Assembly: GCA_936432065.2 (NCBI GenBank)
Contig: OW386290.2
Span: 129,130,677-129,194,676 of the forward strand
Length of the DNA stretch: 64,000 nucleotides
DNA from: Rutpela maculata
Taxonomy: Eukaryota; Arthropoda; Insecta; Coleoptera; Cerambycidae
Reading direction: 5' to 3'
The position numbers and the translations under genes were made by a program. The notes beneath the pieces were generated by a model. That model was given only the letters and a program-made list of their open reading frames with translations. It ran no database searches and was not told where the DNA came from. Shown in pieces: positions 1-11,350 of this stretch. Numbering within the stretch: position 1 is the first letter of the stretch; every line of letters begins with the position of its first letter.

Positions 1-654
1 ATGATTCGAAAAACATGTTAGAGTAAAAAGAGGATCAGTTTTCCAATAATCCTGCAATCTATTACACTTAATAGTTCCCGTATGAAATAATAGCCCTAAG
101 AAAATTAAAAATTCAGATCTTTCCAACGGCTTCCAACTTGTTATCCTGGAACGCTCAGATATATTTCCAGCACAAAAAATTTCTTCAGCATATTCATTAG
201 TTGCCTCTATTATAAGACTGATAAATTCATTATCGAATAAAAGAAAGAAAAAATCGATTGGTTTTTGAGATGCTGGTACAGCAACGAGTAGTTCCTTCCT
301 TTTAGAAAATTGAAATTTGGACATACCACTTTCTTCGTCTTGCCATAAGGGCTGTTCCGGATCTGTAATGAACAGATCTCATGTATTTCAAAATAGCTAT
401 GTATTAGTAGTTCAGATCGTAAATCGAGAATAATAAATATTAAGATTCTTACCTGTTGCGGGAATTTCCAAATATTCATCACCATCCTCCCCTGAATCGT
501 CATAATCCGTATCACTATCATCCGGCAGGTAGTCGTCGTCGCTAAAAGATTCATTCAGAAATTGCTCTAGTTCTTCGTCTGTTAATTGTTCAGTAATTTT
601 TAATGGAATTTTAGCCCTCTTTGGCCTAGAAGGTCCAGCTTCACTGTCACTCAT
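1..654 (-). CDS. piggyBac-family transposase, N-terminal part (two exons, cut by left edge)
   Basis: This encodes the start of a DDD transposase that would cut and paste a piggyBac element at TTAA sites. Exon 1 runs 654 to 453 from the first in-frame ATG (upstream codons in frame exist but no ATG). A 90-bp GT-AG intron (452 to 363) follows, and exon 2 runs from 362 off the window. The phases join cleanly and there is no stop. The first 67 residues are acidic (SFSDDDYLPDDSDTDYDDSG), as in PGBD-type N-termini. Exon 2 reads FDNEFISLIIEATNEYAEE, then SRITSWKPLERSEFLIFLG, the conserved start of the DDE_Tnp_1_7 domain. The catalytic aspartates lie outside the window. Family membership is secure; whether the whole gene is intact cannot be seen. 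Confidence 0.88.
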
Positions 655-982
655 ATTAGTACTATTTGTATTAATCACTTCTCACGTAGTTTTATCGAAA
701 TCCGCAAACGGCTGCGATTAAATAAACTTGATATGTTTACACAATATGCGGCTGCAAAATATAAACGATCCGTTTGAGTGCTAACTTTAAACTGGCTGTA
801 AAAGTTTTCATGTACCATCGTTCCACATCCGGGACGCACGCACCTAGTACAACCATAAGACAGTGCCGGATCCGGCACGTACGCACCGAACGTGTTAAGC
901 GACAGTAGGCGTGCAAACATAAAAATAGCTCTAGGCTGGTGAGTGTACATGCAGCCAAAATGTTCAGAGCGGAAAGGGTTAA
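655..982 (-). mobile_element. piggyBac 5' non-coding end: terminus CCCTTTCCGC at TTAA, subterminal repeats
   Basis: On the minus strand the element begins CCCTTTCCGCTCTGAAC immediately next to a TTAA (979-982), the target tetranucleotide of piggyBac transposons. Two similar subterminal motifs lie inside (ATCCGGGACGCACGCACC near 823 and ATCCGGCACGTACGCACC near 868), possible transposase-binding sites. The transposase ATG at 654 lies about 320 bp from the terminus, a usual spacing. The opposite end lies beyond the left edge. Confidence 0.75.
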
Positions 983-1368
983 ATTTTAATTAAAAAAAAT
1001 GTATCTCCGTGATCTTAAAGAACTTATAAAAAGCTACAATCTGACCATCGTACCCATTTCTTGGTTTTGGGGGCGGGATTTCACGAGGGTGCAGTTTTAG
1101 CAACAGTTGTATATTTGAGCCGTTTTAGTAACCATTTTGATTTGAAATTTTAAGTGGTAATTGTACTTTATAATCACTATATTTCTCCAAAATTTCATTG
1201 AATATTATCCATTATTTTTGAAAGAACAATTATTTGTTTAGAAAAGCACGATTTTGCAATATTCAATTTTTTTAAAATAATAATAACAGTTGGAATGAAT
1301 TATAGTTTATGTACTTTTATTGTACAGCTCATAACGAACATTTTCCTTCTTTTTGTTGTTTTCCATAG

Positions 1369-3840
1369 GACTCTTCGAGATATTCAAAGAAATTCAATGG
1401 AAAACACGGTTTAAAAAATTAATTTGTTTAAATAAACAATACACCGACCTCGCGGAAGCTGCAAAACTGAACTGTGAACTTAAGTTGATCCCCTGGATGC
1501 GTTAAAACAAAAAAACTGCCCTGACCAGACTATTCACATTGCAAATTTTTTACTCTTAATTTGACTCCACTATTGAGAGAAGTTGAAAAAATAGGGTGTT
1601 TGCATTGTATTTAGACAAATATATAAGAAATATGGGGATAAATATATCAACCAGTATTTTTTATTCCTTCAAATAATTGATATTTTTTCATAGTTAAATG
1701 AGGTAATAGTGTAGATTCTTCCAGTACATCTCACATTAGGAGAATTGTAATTTTACGCCACCTTTTATCGTTAATTGTAAATAAAAGCAGTGTCCTTTTT
1801 TATAGATTATTAACTTTATTTAACCTGTGTTAGTGCTAATGATGCAGTTGATAAAAATTGACAAATCCCACAATTTTTCTGACCTCAACTATCAAGCAGA
1901 CTGCAAAAATATTTCCATGATATACCAAGTGGCCACAAAAATATTGCCATAATTTGTTTTAATTTTGAATTAAAAGTTGGTATTCTTCCGGCTGGATCCA
2001 AAGTTAGTTTTGATGCAAAAATTACCTGAAATTCTAGCGTTAGTGACACGTTATGAATGTTCAAAAATTCAAAGTGGCACTTCCAAGATAAGCGAGTTAT
2101 TCTGTAGGCAATACTTTTTTGGCCACCCGCTATAGTAAGAGCTATAGATAGTGGTAAAAGTCATATAAGGCAAGATTTGTCAATTTTTAATAATCATGAG
2201 ACATCCTACATGACATCTGTCAATGAATCTTTAGTCTTAACACAGTTTGAATGGTTATTATATTCACTGTATGAATTAAAATTTTGCAATATCAGGATTT
2301 GCTTCTAAGATTTAACACAAATGCTAAATATCTATCATCAATTCATCTAAAATTACTTTTAGATGCAATGAATTCATTGAAAGTAAACCTTTTTTTTTCT
2401 TTTTCAATGCAAACACCCCATTGAAGCAACCAAACAGTAAACCTTTTTAAAAAGAACCCCGCACATTTCATAGGGAAAATGGCTTTCTGTCAAATTGTCT
2501 GAAACTTTGCAGTTTGCTACTTCACATTATACTGATCAAAAGTTGCTAAGAACATAACTTGATTCATTGTGCTGTTTTTGCTATAGAAGCCCTTAAAAGT
2601 CGATTCCTGCAAAGTTTCAGACAATTTGACAGAAAGCCACTTTCCTTATGAAACGTGTGAGATCCTTCATCCTTGACACTTGTTTGACAATTGTTTTTTA
2701 CTTCTTTGCTATTCATGATTAGGAAAATATTATTCAGACAAATGAAAATCTTTCACACGTTTTTATTTAACACATTGAGCGTTTGGTACCCACGGGTGGG
2801 TAATTCTGAATTTCCTCATTCAAACGGCGTGCTCACTGGTAACGATGTTCTATATGAATTTCACATATGCCTCGCGATTTTTGACCACATTGAAGATCTG
2901 AACTTAATAAAAGATAAAAGCCGAATAGGTTCATATGGAAAATACTTTTATGTTGCTTTTTTGATATCCAAATATTAAATGGAAAATGAACATATTGACA
3001 TATACCGGGTGAATTTTTCTACTTTCAAATATCTCGAATAATAAGCACTTTACGAAAAAAATGTCCATAATCAAAATTTAATCATTCCGCGGAGGAAATA
3101 CATTAGTGCTAAAATTTAAAAACCAAATATTTATAGAAAAAAAAAATTCGACAAATTTTTTTGTTCTACCACCTCTTCTAATGAAGCCACTTAATTATGG
3201 GACACCTTGTATAACGAAAAAACAAAAAGAGAACGTTCTCAGATTGGTGCAACATAATATAAAAATGTAGGTAATTTCATTTAAAATAGAATGTGAAATG
3301 TTTTCATTTTAATACCTAAATAATATTTTTCTACTTATCAAGTAATTTAAAAAAAATGTCATTTTTTTTAAGAATATTGAAACTCGCCTTTCTTCAATCA
3401 AATTTTTAATAATATTATTTCTCATTATTTAGTTCTTGTGCCTTAACCAAAACGTTGCTTTTATTTATTTATTTCTATATTTTCATGAAATCTACTTAGA
3501 TCTGTTACCAAATCACAGCAAAGGTTGTTATTAAAAAATAATAATGTGGTTGTTGATTTCTAGATGGAAAGTTACCAATACATCTGCGCTTGGGCATTGC
3601 GAATAACTCGGACATTTTCGCTGATACAAAAGCGAAGAGAAAGTCAAGGAAACGAAAGAACCGAGAAGTACTGGAGCAGGTATATTATCTTTTGTTGCGA
3701 CATTATTATATTAGTCAGTTCTAATTGATGTAAGATGTGTTTAGTTCACTTCTTTTTTTTTTTATTGATTTTTGATATAGCTCGTACCAACCTTCAATAA
3801 TCATCTCATGTTTGTAACATTGGATGTGATGAAGTCTTAA
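1369..3840 (+). CDS. Unrecognised host gene, last three coding exons (3' end)
   Basis: Three plus-strand exons join with compatible phases: 1369-1408 (acceptor TTTTCCATAG, donor GGTTTA), 3564-3679 (acceptor GATTTCTAG, donor GTATAT) and 3781-3840 (acceptor TTTTTGATATAG), ending in TAA at 3838-3840. The joined end is 72 residues. It contains KLPIHLRLGIANNSDIFAD, a strongly basic run KAKRKSRKRKNR (a nuclear signal or a heparin-binding type tail) and ends FVTLDVMKS. The 2.1 kb intron holds MITEs and a hairpin. The two last exons, with a 101-bp intron, are the better supported pair; the 40-nt exon rests on phase and splice signals only. Upstream exons would lie left of the window, so the piggyBac would sit in an intron. 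I do not recognise the family. Confidence 0.45.
1594..2418. mobile_element. MITE-like element with 14-bp inverted ends GGGTGTTTGCATTG
   Basis: The ends are exact inverted copies of GGGTGTTTGCATTG (1594-1607 and 2405-2418), 825 bp apart. There is no ORF inside. It lies in the long intron of the putative host gene. The target duplication is not clear, so the superfamily is unassigned. Confidence 0.5.
2467..2654. repeat. Inverted repeat with ~47-bp arms
   Basis: The arm at 2467-2513 (TTTCATAGGGAAAATGGCTT onward) is repeated inverted at 2608-2654 with few mismatches, and 94 bp of spacer lies between. It is a potential hairpin, probably a MITE core. Confidence 0.6.
3001..3213. mobile_element. Tc1/mariner-type MITE, ends TATACCGGGTG / CACCTTGTATA
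   Basis: The left end TATACCGGGTG and right end CACCTTGTATA form the common TA-flanked TACAGGGTG-type terminus of Tc1/mariner MITEs. It is about 210 bp and AT-rich, with no ORF. The same end motif begins elements at 57683 and 59170. Confidence 0.55.
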
Positions 3841-4573
3841 CTGTTAAATATTGGAGTTTGGTATTTGCGGTATTAGGAAAAAATTCAGTGAAAATGGATT
3901 CGAGTGACTCTGAGTGTGGTCTGAAAGTACTGCCAAATTTGCTCTGTGATCTTTATAGTATTTTTATTTATTGTAAACTTCGATCTGTGGTAATTTTGTT
4001 GTTGCTTAGAGTTTTGTTGTTTTATAGCTAAGCTTTGTTTATTTATTTTTGATATTTTAATGCGTTGCTTCTTAACTGTGATATATAGTTTTAATCGTGA
4101 TGGTCCTAAAAATGTAGGTACGTACATGTTTCTTCCATTAGTTTCATCCTGTGCTACTATGGAGATTTTTTATTTTATACAATGGAACAATGTTAGAAAT
4201 CCCAGTGATTACTTAACTGCTTAAATACCTATATGGAAAAATGTATCTGATTTCTTTGTTTATTGAGCGTCTCGGTGCTGTAGTGGACAGGGGCATGTCC
4301 TTCATGGATTCGAGGCACACCAAGTCAGTGGCGTATAATGAATGAACAAGCCTCTTTACTGCGCTTTTTCTTAAGCGAAATATAAAACTGTGTAAGTGTA
4401 GAAAATCTAACCATTATGCATTTGAAGGACGCAACAAATATTTTTATATGCCGTTTATAGAACAGACGCGAAGTCCTGAAAACTCAGTTGCTGATCCAGC
4501 ACAGAATTGCACAAGGTGTTTAACTTAAAGTTAATTAGTCAAAAAGAAAGGCAAGGGTTCAAATATATAATTT
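3841..4573. other. No recognised feature
   Basis: AT-rich sequence after the putative host stop codon. It may contain that gene's 3' UTR. I see no ORF or repeat I can support. Confidence 0.4.
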
Positions 4574-4904
4574 GTATACAGTATAGGGGTGAGCATAGAG
4601 GCAATGTTCAGCGCGGTTAGTACTTAGATGGGTGAAATCCATCTTGGGAAACACAGTGATCTCATCCCACCTTCTAACGGCTTGTATATCAGCGTATACA
4701 CGGAAGCTATGTAATTTCGGAGGAGATGTAAAGCAGACGATCCCTTAAATGTTAGGCAAGTAAATGATCCCTACTTTTCGAAAGAGAAGAGGTTCAGCAA
4801 AATTTCCAGGTTGGGGGTAGCTCGTTTCCTGGCTTCGGTGATAGGCCCTGGTAGCGGAAATAGGCTGACGTTAAATAAATAGATAAAAAAAAGTATACAG
4901 TATA
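4574..4904 (+). mobile_element. 5S-rRNA-derived SINE with 12-bp target duplication
   Basis: The body (4586-4892, 307 bp) is bounded by perfect copies of GTATACAGTATA (4574-4585 and 4893-4904). The head contains GCGCGGTTAGTACTTAGATG (4608-4627) followed by TTGGGAAACAC, which is the 3' part of 5S rRNA around the box C internal promoter. Then comes an unrelated body and a tail TAAATAAATAGATAAAAAAA. This is the architecture of SINE3-type retroposons moved by a LINE. The missing start of the 5S part shows 5' loss or divergence. A truncated copy lies at 62881-63017. Confidence 0.85.
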
Positions 4905-4948
4905 ATGCTTTGTGAAAGGGTTAATTAATTCTATATAAAATAAATCAG

Positions 4949-5065
4949 GTCTGCATACCACACATGGCAAGTAGGGACACTACACTCAATGGTGAGAGTA
5001 ATAAAAGATTCAATAATTCTCTTAGAAGATTATCAATTTGGTTTTGGATTGGGATTGACAGTCTT
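4949..5065 (+). repeat. Dispersed repeat also found at 24787-24890
   Basis: The words TCTGCATACCACACATGGCA and CTTAGAAGA recur in the same order at 24787-24890 with moderate divergence. It abuts the foldback element at 5088. The family is unknown. Confidence 0.45.
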
Positions 5066-5087
5066 TTTCCAATATGTGAGTTATATG

Positions 5088-6611
5088 ATAGTACGAGAGC
5101 CCACCGACAAAAATGGAACACATAAGCCGGAAACTCAAACATTAGTGGGAATGCTTATCAAGTCATTCTCTCAACTGTGTAGCCGGTCATAGCAATTCGG
5201 GTTGCGATGGCGCAGCGGCAACCGTTTTTCTGAACTGGCTTAAATAATTTTTAAAATAACTGAATCAGAAATCTGAAAAAAAAGAAACAACTTTTTGCTT
5301 TAGCATTTTTCTGCAGAGCGCATCCTTTCGCCATAAAAAATTATTGGAATTAGAAAAATTCGACTTTTTGAGGCCAATTTCTGGCGAATATTGGCCTCAG
5401 ACTAAAAAATTGCAAAATCAAAAGCCTTGATATTTTACTTCCACATCCAGTGGTATAGTAACGACAAAAAAATTTTAAAAAATTTTTATTGTTCAAATAG
5501 GCTTAGAATGTCATGAAATGTCGAGATTTTCAGTTTGAGCGAAAAAAAAAATTCTGTCGGTAACTTTTTTTGTGCTCACGTTTACTCTGGAACCGTTTAA
5601 GATATTAACTTGAAAGGAGGAGGGTCTCTAAGGCCGGTTTTCAGCCTAATTTATTTGAAAAACATTTTTTTAGTATCTCCTAACAATATTTAATCGATTC
5701 CACCACAAACATAACTTTCCCCCATCCTACTATTTACCCCCCGTTACCCCCTCCTCCTCCCTCCCACCACTTCCGAAACAACGAAAATACACATACAAAA
5801 TCAAAAATATCCTTATTCAGCAACAATCATGTTAAAATGTTTCAATGGCCTCCAAAAAAATCAACTGAATGCTGATTATTTAATAGTTTAAGGGGGTATA
5901 AATAGGGGAGGTGAGTGCGGGAAAGTTTCGTTTGGGGTGGAATCGATTAAATATTGTTAGTAGATACTAAAAAAATGTTTTTCAAATTTTTTTCGCAAGA
6001 AATAAAATAGGCCGAAAACCGGCCTTAGAGACCCTTCTCCTTTGGTACTCGTATGTACTTAAACGAGAACTGGAACTAGATTATATTTTCATCTTGTTCC
6101 GTCGAAGGGGGGTTGGGGGGTAAATTGGGGTAAATTTGGGGTAAATAGGTAAATCAAGCAGGTAAGAGTCCATAAAATATTTTTTTACTTCATCCACCCC
6201 CATTACCACCCCCTATCACCATCCCCACCTCTCCACCGATGTGGGGTATCTTTTTATGGGTTTTTGGGGTAGAGGATTTTAAATATTGTATTATTAAAGT
6301 TCCATAAACAATTATTTCCACATACAAAATTTTTTCGTTGTGAGTGACTTGGATAGAAAATCTGGATGTGCAAGTAGTGATTCCTTGGGCAGTGGTTTTT
6401 TAGTGTAAAATCGAAATCCGCTATAAAAAAGATTATACAAAAAAATATGTTACCCCGTAAAAACCCCATTAAACGGCTGCCCCTGAGCTGCTGCAACCCG
6501 ATTTGCTATGACCGACTACACACGTTCAGATAATGACTTGATAAGCATCTCCACTAATTTTTGACTCTCCAGCTTATGTGTTCCATTTTTGTCGGTGGGC
6601 TCTCATACTAT
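5088..6611. mobile_element. Foldback-type element with ~118-bp inverted ends and an inner inverted repeat
   Basis: The outer arms 5088-5205 and 6493-6611 are inverted copies (left arm holds GAGAGCCCACCGACAAAAAT). An inner pair, about 5630-5703 and 5938-6045, is also inverted (AAGGCCGGTTTTCAG and its complement region). There is no transposase ORF. The size of 1.5 kb and nested palindromes suggest a non-autonomous foldback element. The C/T-rich stretch 5717-5765 and G-rich 6098-6150 lie between. Confidence 0.7.
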
Positions 6612-6646
6612 GAGGCTTTCCAGCTTTTTACAAAAGTACTATAGTC

Positions 6647-7099
6647 TGTTTTTAAACCAGGAGGACTGAATATTAGAAGTCCCATTCACACCATAGAAGT
6701 TACCAGAAAATACACTAAAACCATTTTGGCATTTTGAGCAACCTACAATACACCACTACAGTATATTTGTGTGCATTTTATTATATTATGTAATGCATCG
6801 ACCTCTATTTGACCTCCATGTATTTGACACACCATCCATACCATTTACGCAATATAAAGGCACCAAGTAATTAGCCACTTTTACCTTCAGATTTATACAA
6901 AAGGGATTAAAAACTGATATAAAATGTGCAAACGATAAAATAGAAATTTAGACAAAATAATTTATGACATGAAATTAAAATTTATTATATGTCAGAATTT
7001 ACGACTAATTGCCCTGTGTAAAACTGGCGAAGGCGGATCCAATCACAGATGTATGATTTAGCGCGGTAAATTTGAAACGGTCCTCCTGGTTTAAAAACA
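6647..7099. mobile_element. MITE with 20-bp inverted ends TGTTTTTAAACCAGGAGGAC
   Basis: A perfect 20-bp inverted end occurs at 6647-6666 and 7080-7099 and bounds 453 bp without an ORF. It lies just right of the foldback element. Confidence 0.65.
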
Positions 7100-7515
7100 A
7101 ACAATAAACATATAACCCAATAAGTGTAATACGATTTCGCTTCACTTTCGAACTACCCTTGCGGAGATATCATATTCATACTCATTTTTTATGTTTTTTT
7201 CAATCTAAGAATTTTGGTAAAAATTAAAAGTTAGCCATTTAACCTTCCGCCGATAACTTGAGTGAATTGGTAATTATTGATAATGTCAGTCTGACAAACT
7301 AATTTTGTTAAAAAATAATTAATAGTCGTTTTTACAAAAAATTTCAACACTTTTTTTACAGTATGATATTTCACTTTAATTTCCATCTATGAAAACAGAC
7401 ACAAACAGATTTTTAAATTTTTTGTAAGATATTAGAAAAAAACTAATTTTATGGATTCTTTTTTTAAATAAAATACTAATAAAACTAAAAACAATTTTCT
7501 AATGATGAAATCAAC

Positions 7516-7749
7516 TGTTAGAGATAGATGCTTCTTAGGCTCAGTTGAACACAGGAAAACACAAAACATCAACTTGAAATAAAATGGGTATATTGAACAA
7601 AATAGTAAATACAAAAATAGTGTGCAACGAGACTGGCCCGAAGGAAGGGCAATGCACGCGCCTACAGAGAGACACTCGCATGCACACAGTTGTAGAGTGT
7701 GTTAACAAACAACCGCGTCGCGAACTTCAAAACTGATTAATCACTAACA
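7516..7749 (-). mobile_element. Ty1/copia LTR (3' LTR), 234 bp
   Basis: On the minus strand the LTR reads TGTTAGTGATTAATC to ATCTCTAACA, with matching TGTTAG/CTAACA ends. The polypurine tract TTTGAGGGGAAC lies directly before it and the copia RNase H stop codon about 8 bp upstream. The 5-bp word TCAAC flanks the outer edge. No 5' partner LTR is in the window. Confidence 0.75.
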
Positions 7750-7756
7750 GTTCCCC

Positions 7757-8525
7757 TCAAATCGGTTGTATAGTAGCGACTACTTTGAAGCACAATCTAA
7801 CCAGTTCCAAGCATCGCTTGTGTTTAACTCTGGGCGATCCCTTCGTCATGAAATCCGCAGCTTGATCATCCATTGAAACACGAAGTAAGTGAAGCTCTTT
7901 GCATTTAAGTACATTCCTCACGAAGTGATGCGGAATATCGATGTGCTTGCTTCTGGCATGGAAGGTTGGGTTTTCCGACAATTTTATGGCACTTCTCGTG
8001 TTGCAAAACATGGTTAAGTTGGTCGCATCCTCGAAACCCAACTCTGAGAGAAACCACTTCTGAAAAATGGCCTCTTTGACTCTTTCGGAGAGTACTATGT
8101 GTTCAGCTTCCGTCGTTGAGAGGGCGATGGTTCGCTGTTTCCGAGAGTCCCAGGTTATCAGCCTGCCATTGAGCATAAATATGTATCCGGTGTAAGATCT
8201 TCTGTGTTTGGGACCACTTCCGCAGTCGGCATCTGCGTACCACTTTATCAGACCTTGGTCCAAGCCATAGATCAGTACCACATCAGGAGATCCCTTCAGG
8301 TAGCGCAGCACTCTTTTGGCAGCCTTCCAGTGAGCAGTGCCAAAGCAATTGTTAAACTGCCCTAGGAAGCTCACTGCATATGAGATGGATGTTGGGGCAT
8401 GTAGTTGTAGCCAGATAGCTCCAACCAACTCATGATATGGAAGGTTCAGATCTTCTCGAGAATAATTTGAAGTTATGTAACCAAATAAAGTGCAGATCCC
8501 TAATTTAGCGGGGTGATCATCTGCT
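7757..8525 (-). pseudogene. Copia retrotransposon Pol, 3' end (RT tail and RNase H)
   Basis: The reading frame is open through the Pol C-terminus: PYHELVGAIWLQ, ISYAVSFLGQF, HWKAAKRVLRYLKGS, then RNase H with KWYADADCGSGP, RRSYTGYIF, STTEAEHIVLSE and SKHIDIPHHFVRN. These are hallmark Ty1/copia motifs. The frame begins abruptly near 8525 (the ORF extends to 8659 through unrelated sequence), so gag, protease, integrase and most of RT are missing. It ends with TGA at 7757-7759, next to the polypurine tract. The fragment cannot be autonomous. Confidence 0.85.
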
Positions 8526-8726
8526 TTGATCACATTGATCTGAAGTATATACATTTTATAAATATTTGAATTTATTGCAATAATGGGTAGGAAATAATTA
8601 TGACAGCACCACCATAAAATAAGCACTCTAATAAGTTCAATTAAATTATTATTCCTCATGTAATATACGATAGTTCAGAAACAATAGAAAATTGCTAAGG
8701 TATTAATTATTAAATTGTCAATTAAT

Positions 8727-9516
8727 ATATGAGGAGGGTGATTTCAAAATGAGTCTTATCCACTTTTAATCAAATTCTAGTTAGCTACGTGAATTGATTC
8801 TTTACATTGCCTTGGTCATATCTGCACATATTTTGTTCTGCCAAATCGGTTTTTGCCCTATATAAAATATGTCTAAATATATAGTGTTTTTCCATAACGC
8901 GCCTTATCCATCAACTATGCTATTTCAAAGTGAATCTAATCCAAGTAGACAAATTATGAGGACGTATTTTGATCACGTGATTCAGCATATTATGCTGGGG
9001 GGGCAAATAATTAGTTTCAAATCTAAAAACTTCGTTAGGCTTATTTTGGATTGGATTGGAAAAACAATTCATAGAGAACTTTAAAGCTACGAATGATTCG
9101 AATTAATGTAATTCTCTGGTAGAAGAAAACGAAGATTCTCATGAGTCTGTTTTAGAGAATCCAAAGATCTTAGAATTTAAAATCTTTTACTTTTGTTATA
9201 TTATTCTTCATATCATTTTTACAATGTAGTGTATTTGCAATAAGAGTTTCAAACATATTTTATTTTGATAAACTTTATTTCTATACTTACCCAAAGAGTT
9301 TTTTCAAATTGCGCGTCTGTTGCTCCAAAATGCTTCTTATCCAAATTTAATTTTAAATTTTTGAGAATACAGAGCATACATGATTTAAAAGACTTGTGTT
9401 TTATTTGTCTATTAATAACTCTTTCTAACTAGGAACAAACAGATCTGTTAAAAATGGAACACGTTTTTTTTCAATTTGTTGTAATTTTCGTCTAGTTGAA
9501 ATGACCCTCCTCGTAT
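8727..9516. mobile_element. MITE-like element with ~21-bp inverted ends (GAGGAGGGTSATTTCAA)
   Basis: Left end ATATGAGGAGGGTGATTTCA and right end (inverted) ATACGAGGAGGGTCATTTCA differ at two positions and bound 790 bp. The 71-codon open frame inside (8869-9084) has no recognised domain. Confidence 0.55.
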
Positions 9517-10439
9517 TGTAAGTAACTTTCAAAAGGTAGTTATGAATTCTTTGTTATTTACCTTCATGGAATAGAAGACATAGATTTTGTTTTAAATTTT
9601 AGTTTTATAAAAATGTTATCTTGACATATTGTGACATCATATTAACTGGCTCGATTTTTAGAGTGAGATTTTTTAAGCATCAACACATAGTGAATAAATG
9701 TTGCTCTCGATGCTATGCATTAAATGCAGTGGTGGTTAGAATTGACAGTGAGATTATTTGATTACTACTCTGGATTGTGGAAAAAATGCTCTTCTGGTTT
9801 CCATATTTCCATATATGGTATTTAAGCAGTATTAAACAGGCAGCATACACAGTAACTAGAAAATATCCAATCAATATCAAACGATTTTTTAGTAAAATTT
9901 AAGAAAACCATTCTAAATAAAATCCATAAAATTTGTCTGCTTAAAAAATCTTTGAATTTATTCTTATTGCTGTAAGTATATTTTGCTCATGATTATGTTG
10001 TGTTAATGTTAGTTCCTAACATATTACTCCCATTACAGTCATTTTATAACTGTACATAATTTGTTGTTTTCATCTGAAAACGGTGTACTTATTTATTATT
10101 ATATAATATATGTTTTCAAATTCAACTGAACAATTTAAAGTTTCATTGTCTAGTCAACAGTAAATAACAGAGACGGTTCAGTTCGTTGCATTGCTTTAGT
10201 GACTCTAAAAAATGCGATTCGTAGACGCTTCCTCCTGAAAAAAATGCAAATATATTGTGTATTGTAATCATCATTTCTAAGATCTCTTTTTATGTTTTTG
10301 TGTGTGTAGTACTTTGAAATATGTAGTGTTTATGGACTAATTCGTCTATATTAGTAGAGAAGAAGAGTATAAATGCAAATAGAATGCATGTTTTAATAAG
10401 TTGAGTAGCCTCTGAAAGTGGTTGTAGGGACTGTAACCC
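9517..10439. other. No recognised feature
   Basis: AT-rich sequence without a convincing ORF, repeat or RNA gene. Confidence 0.4.
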
Positions 10440-11350
10440 TAGAGGATGAAACCTATACAGAAAAACTATACATCCTGAGATGGATGGAATTTACCCAGTT
10501 CTGTTCCAAGAAGGGCAGAATATACTAATACCACGTTTGCGAAAGTATTCGGAGCCTGTCTGGCCTGGAAGTACATACCATACATGTGGCGGAAGGTGAC
10601 GGTCACCTGCCTACTAAAAATAGAATAGTCGGATATCAGATCAAACGTCCAAGTCATATAGACATAAGTCTGTCCTCTTTCCTACTTTGGAAAAACATTG
10701 GAAAGACTACTGGACAGGTACATTAGAGGGGAAATACTAAGGGAAAACCCCTGCAGTGAGTGTCAATATGCATACCAGCCGAGAAAGTCAACAGACCTCA
10801 TGGTAGATGATGGTGGCTACTGACAAAGTCATTAGATGACAAAGAAATGGCGGTGGCAACATTTCCAGATATAGAGAAGAGGATAATCCTCAAGAAGGCT
10901 CACTGCTGTGGGCAACCCTTGTTGACGAACTCCTCCGAAAAATTTCCGCAGAAGGCTTTTACTGCCTAGGATACGCTGACGATCTAGCAACAGTAGTCAA
11001 GGGGCGATTTGCGAACACGATATCAGACGGTTCGCAAAGAGCACTAAACATTGTCGACAGGTGGTGTAGTGTGGAAGGACTTTCCATAAATCCTCACAAA
11101 ACTACAGTTGTCACCTTTACACAAAGAGGAGGCTTGGGAGGTGTAAAACGCCTAAGGCGCAATGAAGTGGCATTCCATTTGCCAGTGAAGTTAAATACCT
11201 AGCAGTCATATTCGACCAAAAGCTGACATGAAATTCCCACATCTAAAAAGTCAAACGGAAAGCAACCATTGCAAAAACTGGGCGTTAAACCCCAAGATAA
11301 CCCTATACACCAGGGTTTTAAGACCCATAATAACCTATGGATCAGTGGTA
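10440..11350 (+). pseudogene. Non-LTR retrotransposon reverse transcriptase, decayed
   Basis: Frameshifted pieces in order match a LINE RT: AWKYIPYMWRKVTVT, TLERLLDRYIRGEILRENP (about 10690-10750), CQYAYQPRKST, then LWATLVDELLRKISAEGFY and GYADDLATVVKGRF (10905-11010, the catalytic YADD) and GLSINPHKTTVVTFTQRGG (11080-11130). Later RVLRPIITYGSVV near 11310 is the thumb/C-terminal motif. There are several frameshifts and deletions, and no 5' or 3' end is found. Jockey/R1-type is likely but the clade is not decided. Confidence 0.75.

Noticed and set aside
4262..4330. tRNA-like words (GGTGCTGTAGTGG, GGATTCGAGGC) suggesting a tRNA or tRNA-derived SINE
   Set aside because: The B box is imperfect, there is no cloverleaf, tail or target duplication, and no second copy in the window.
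8869..9084. 71-codon plus-strand ORF
   Set aside because: It lies inside a MITE-like element, shows no family motif, and its length is expected by chance in such DNA.
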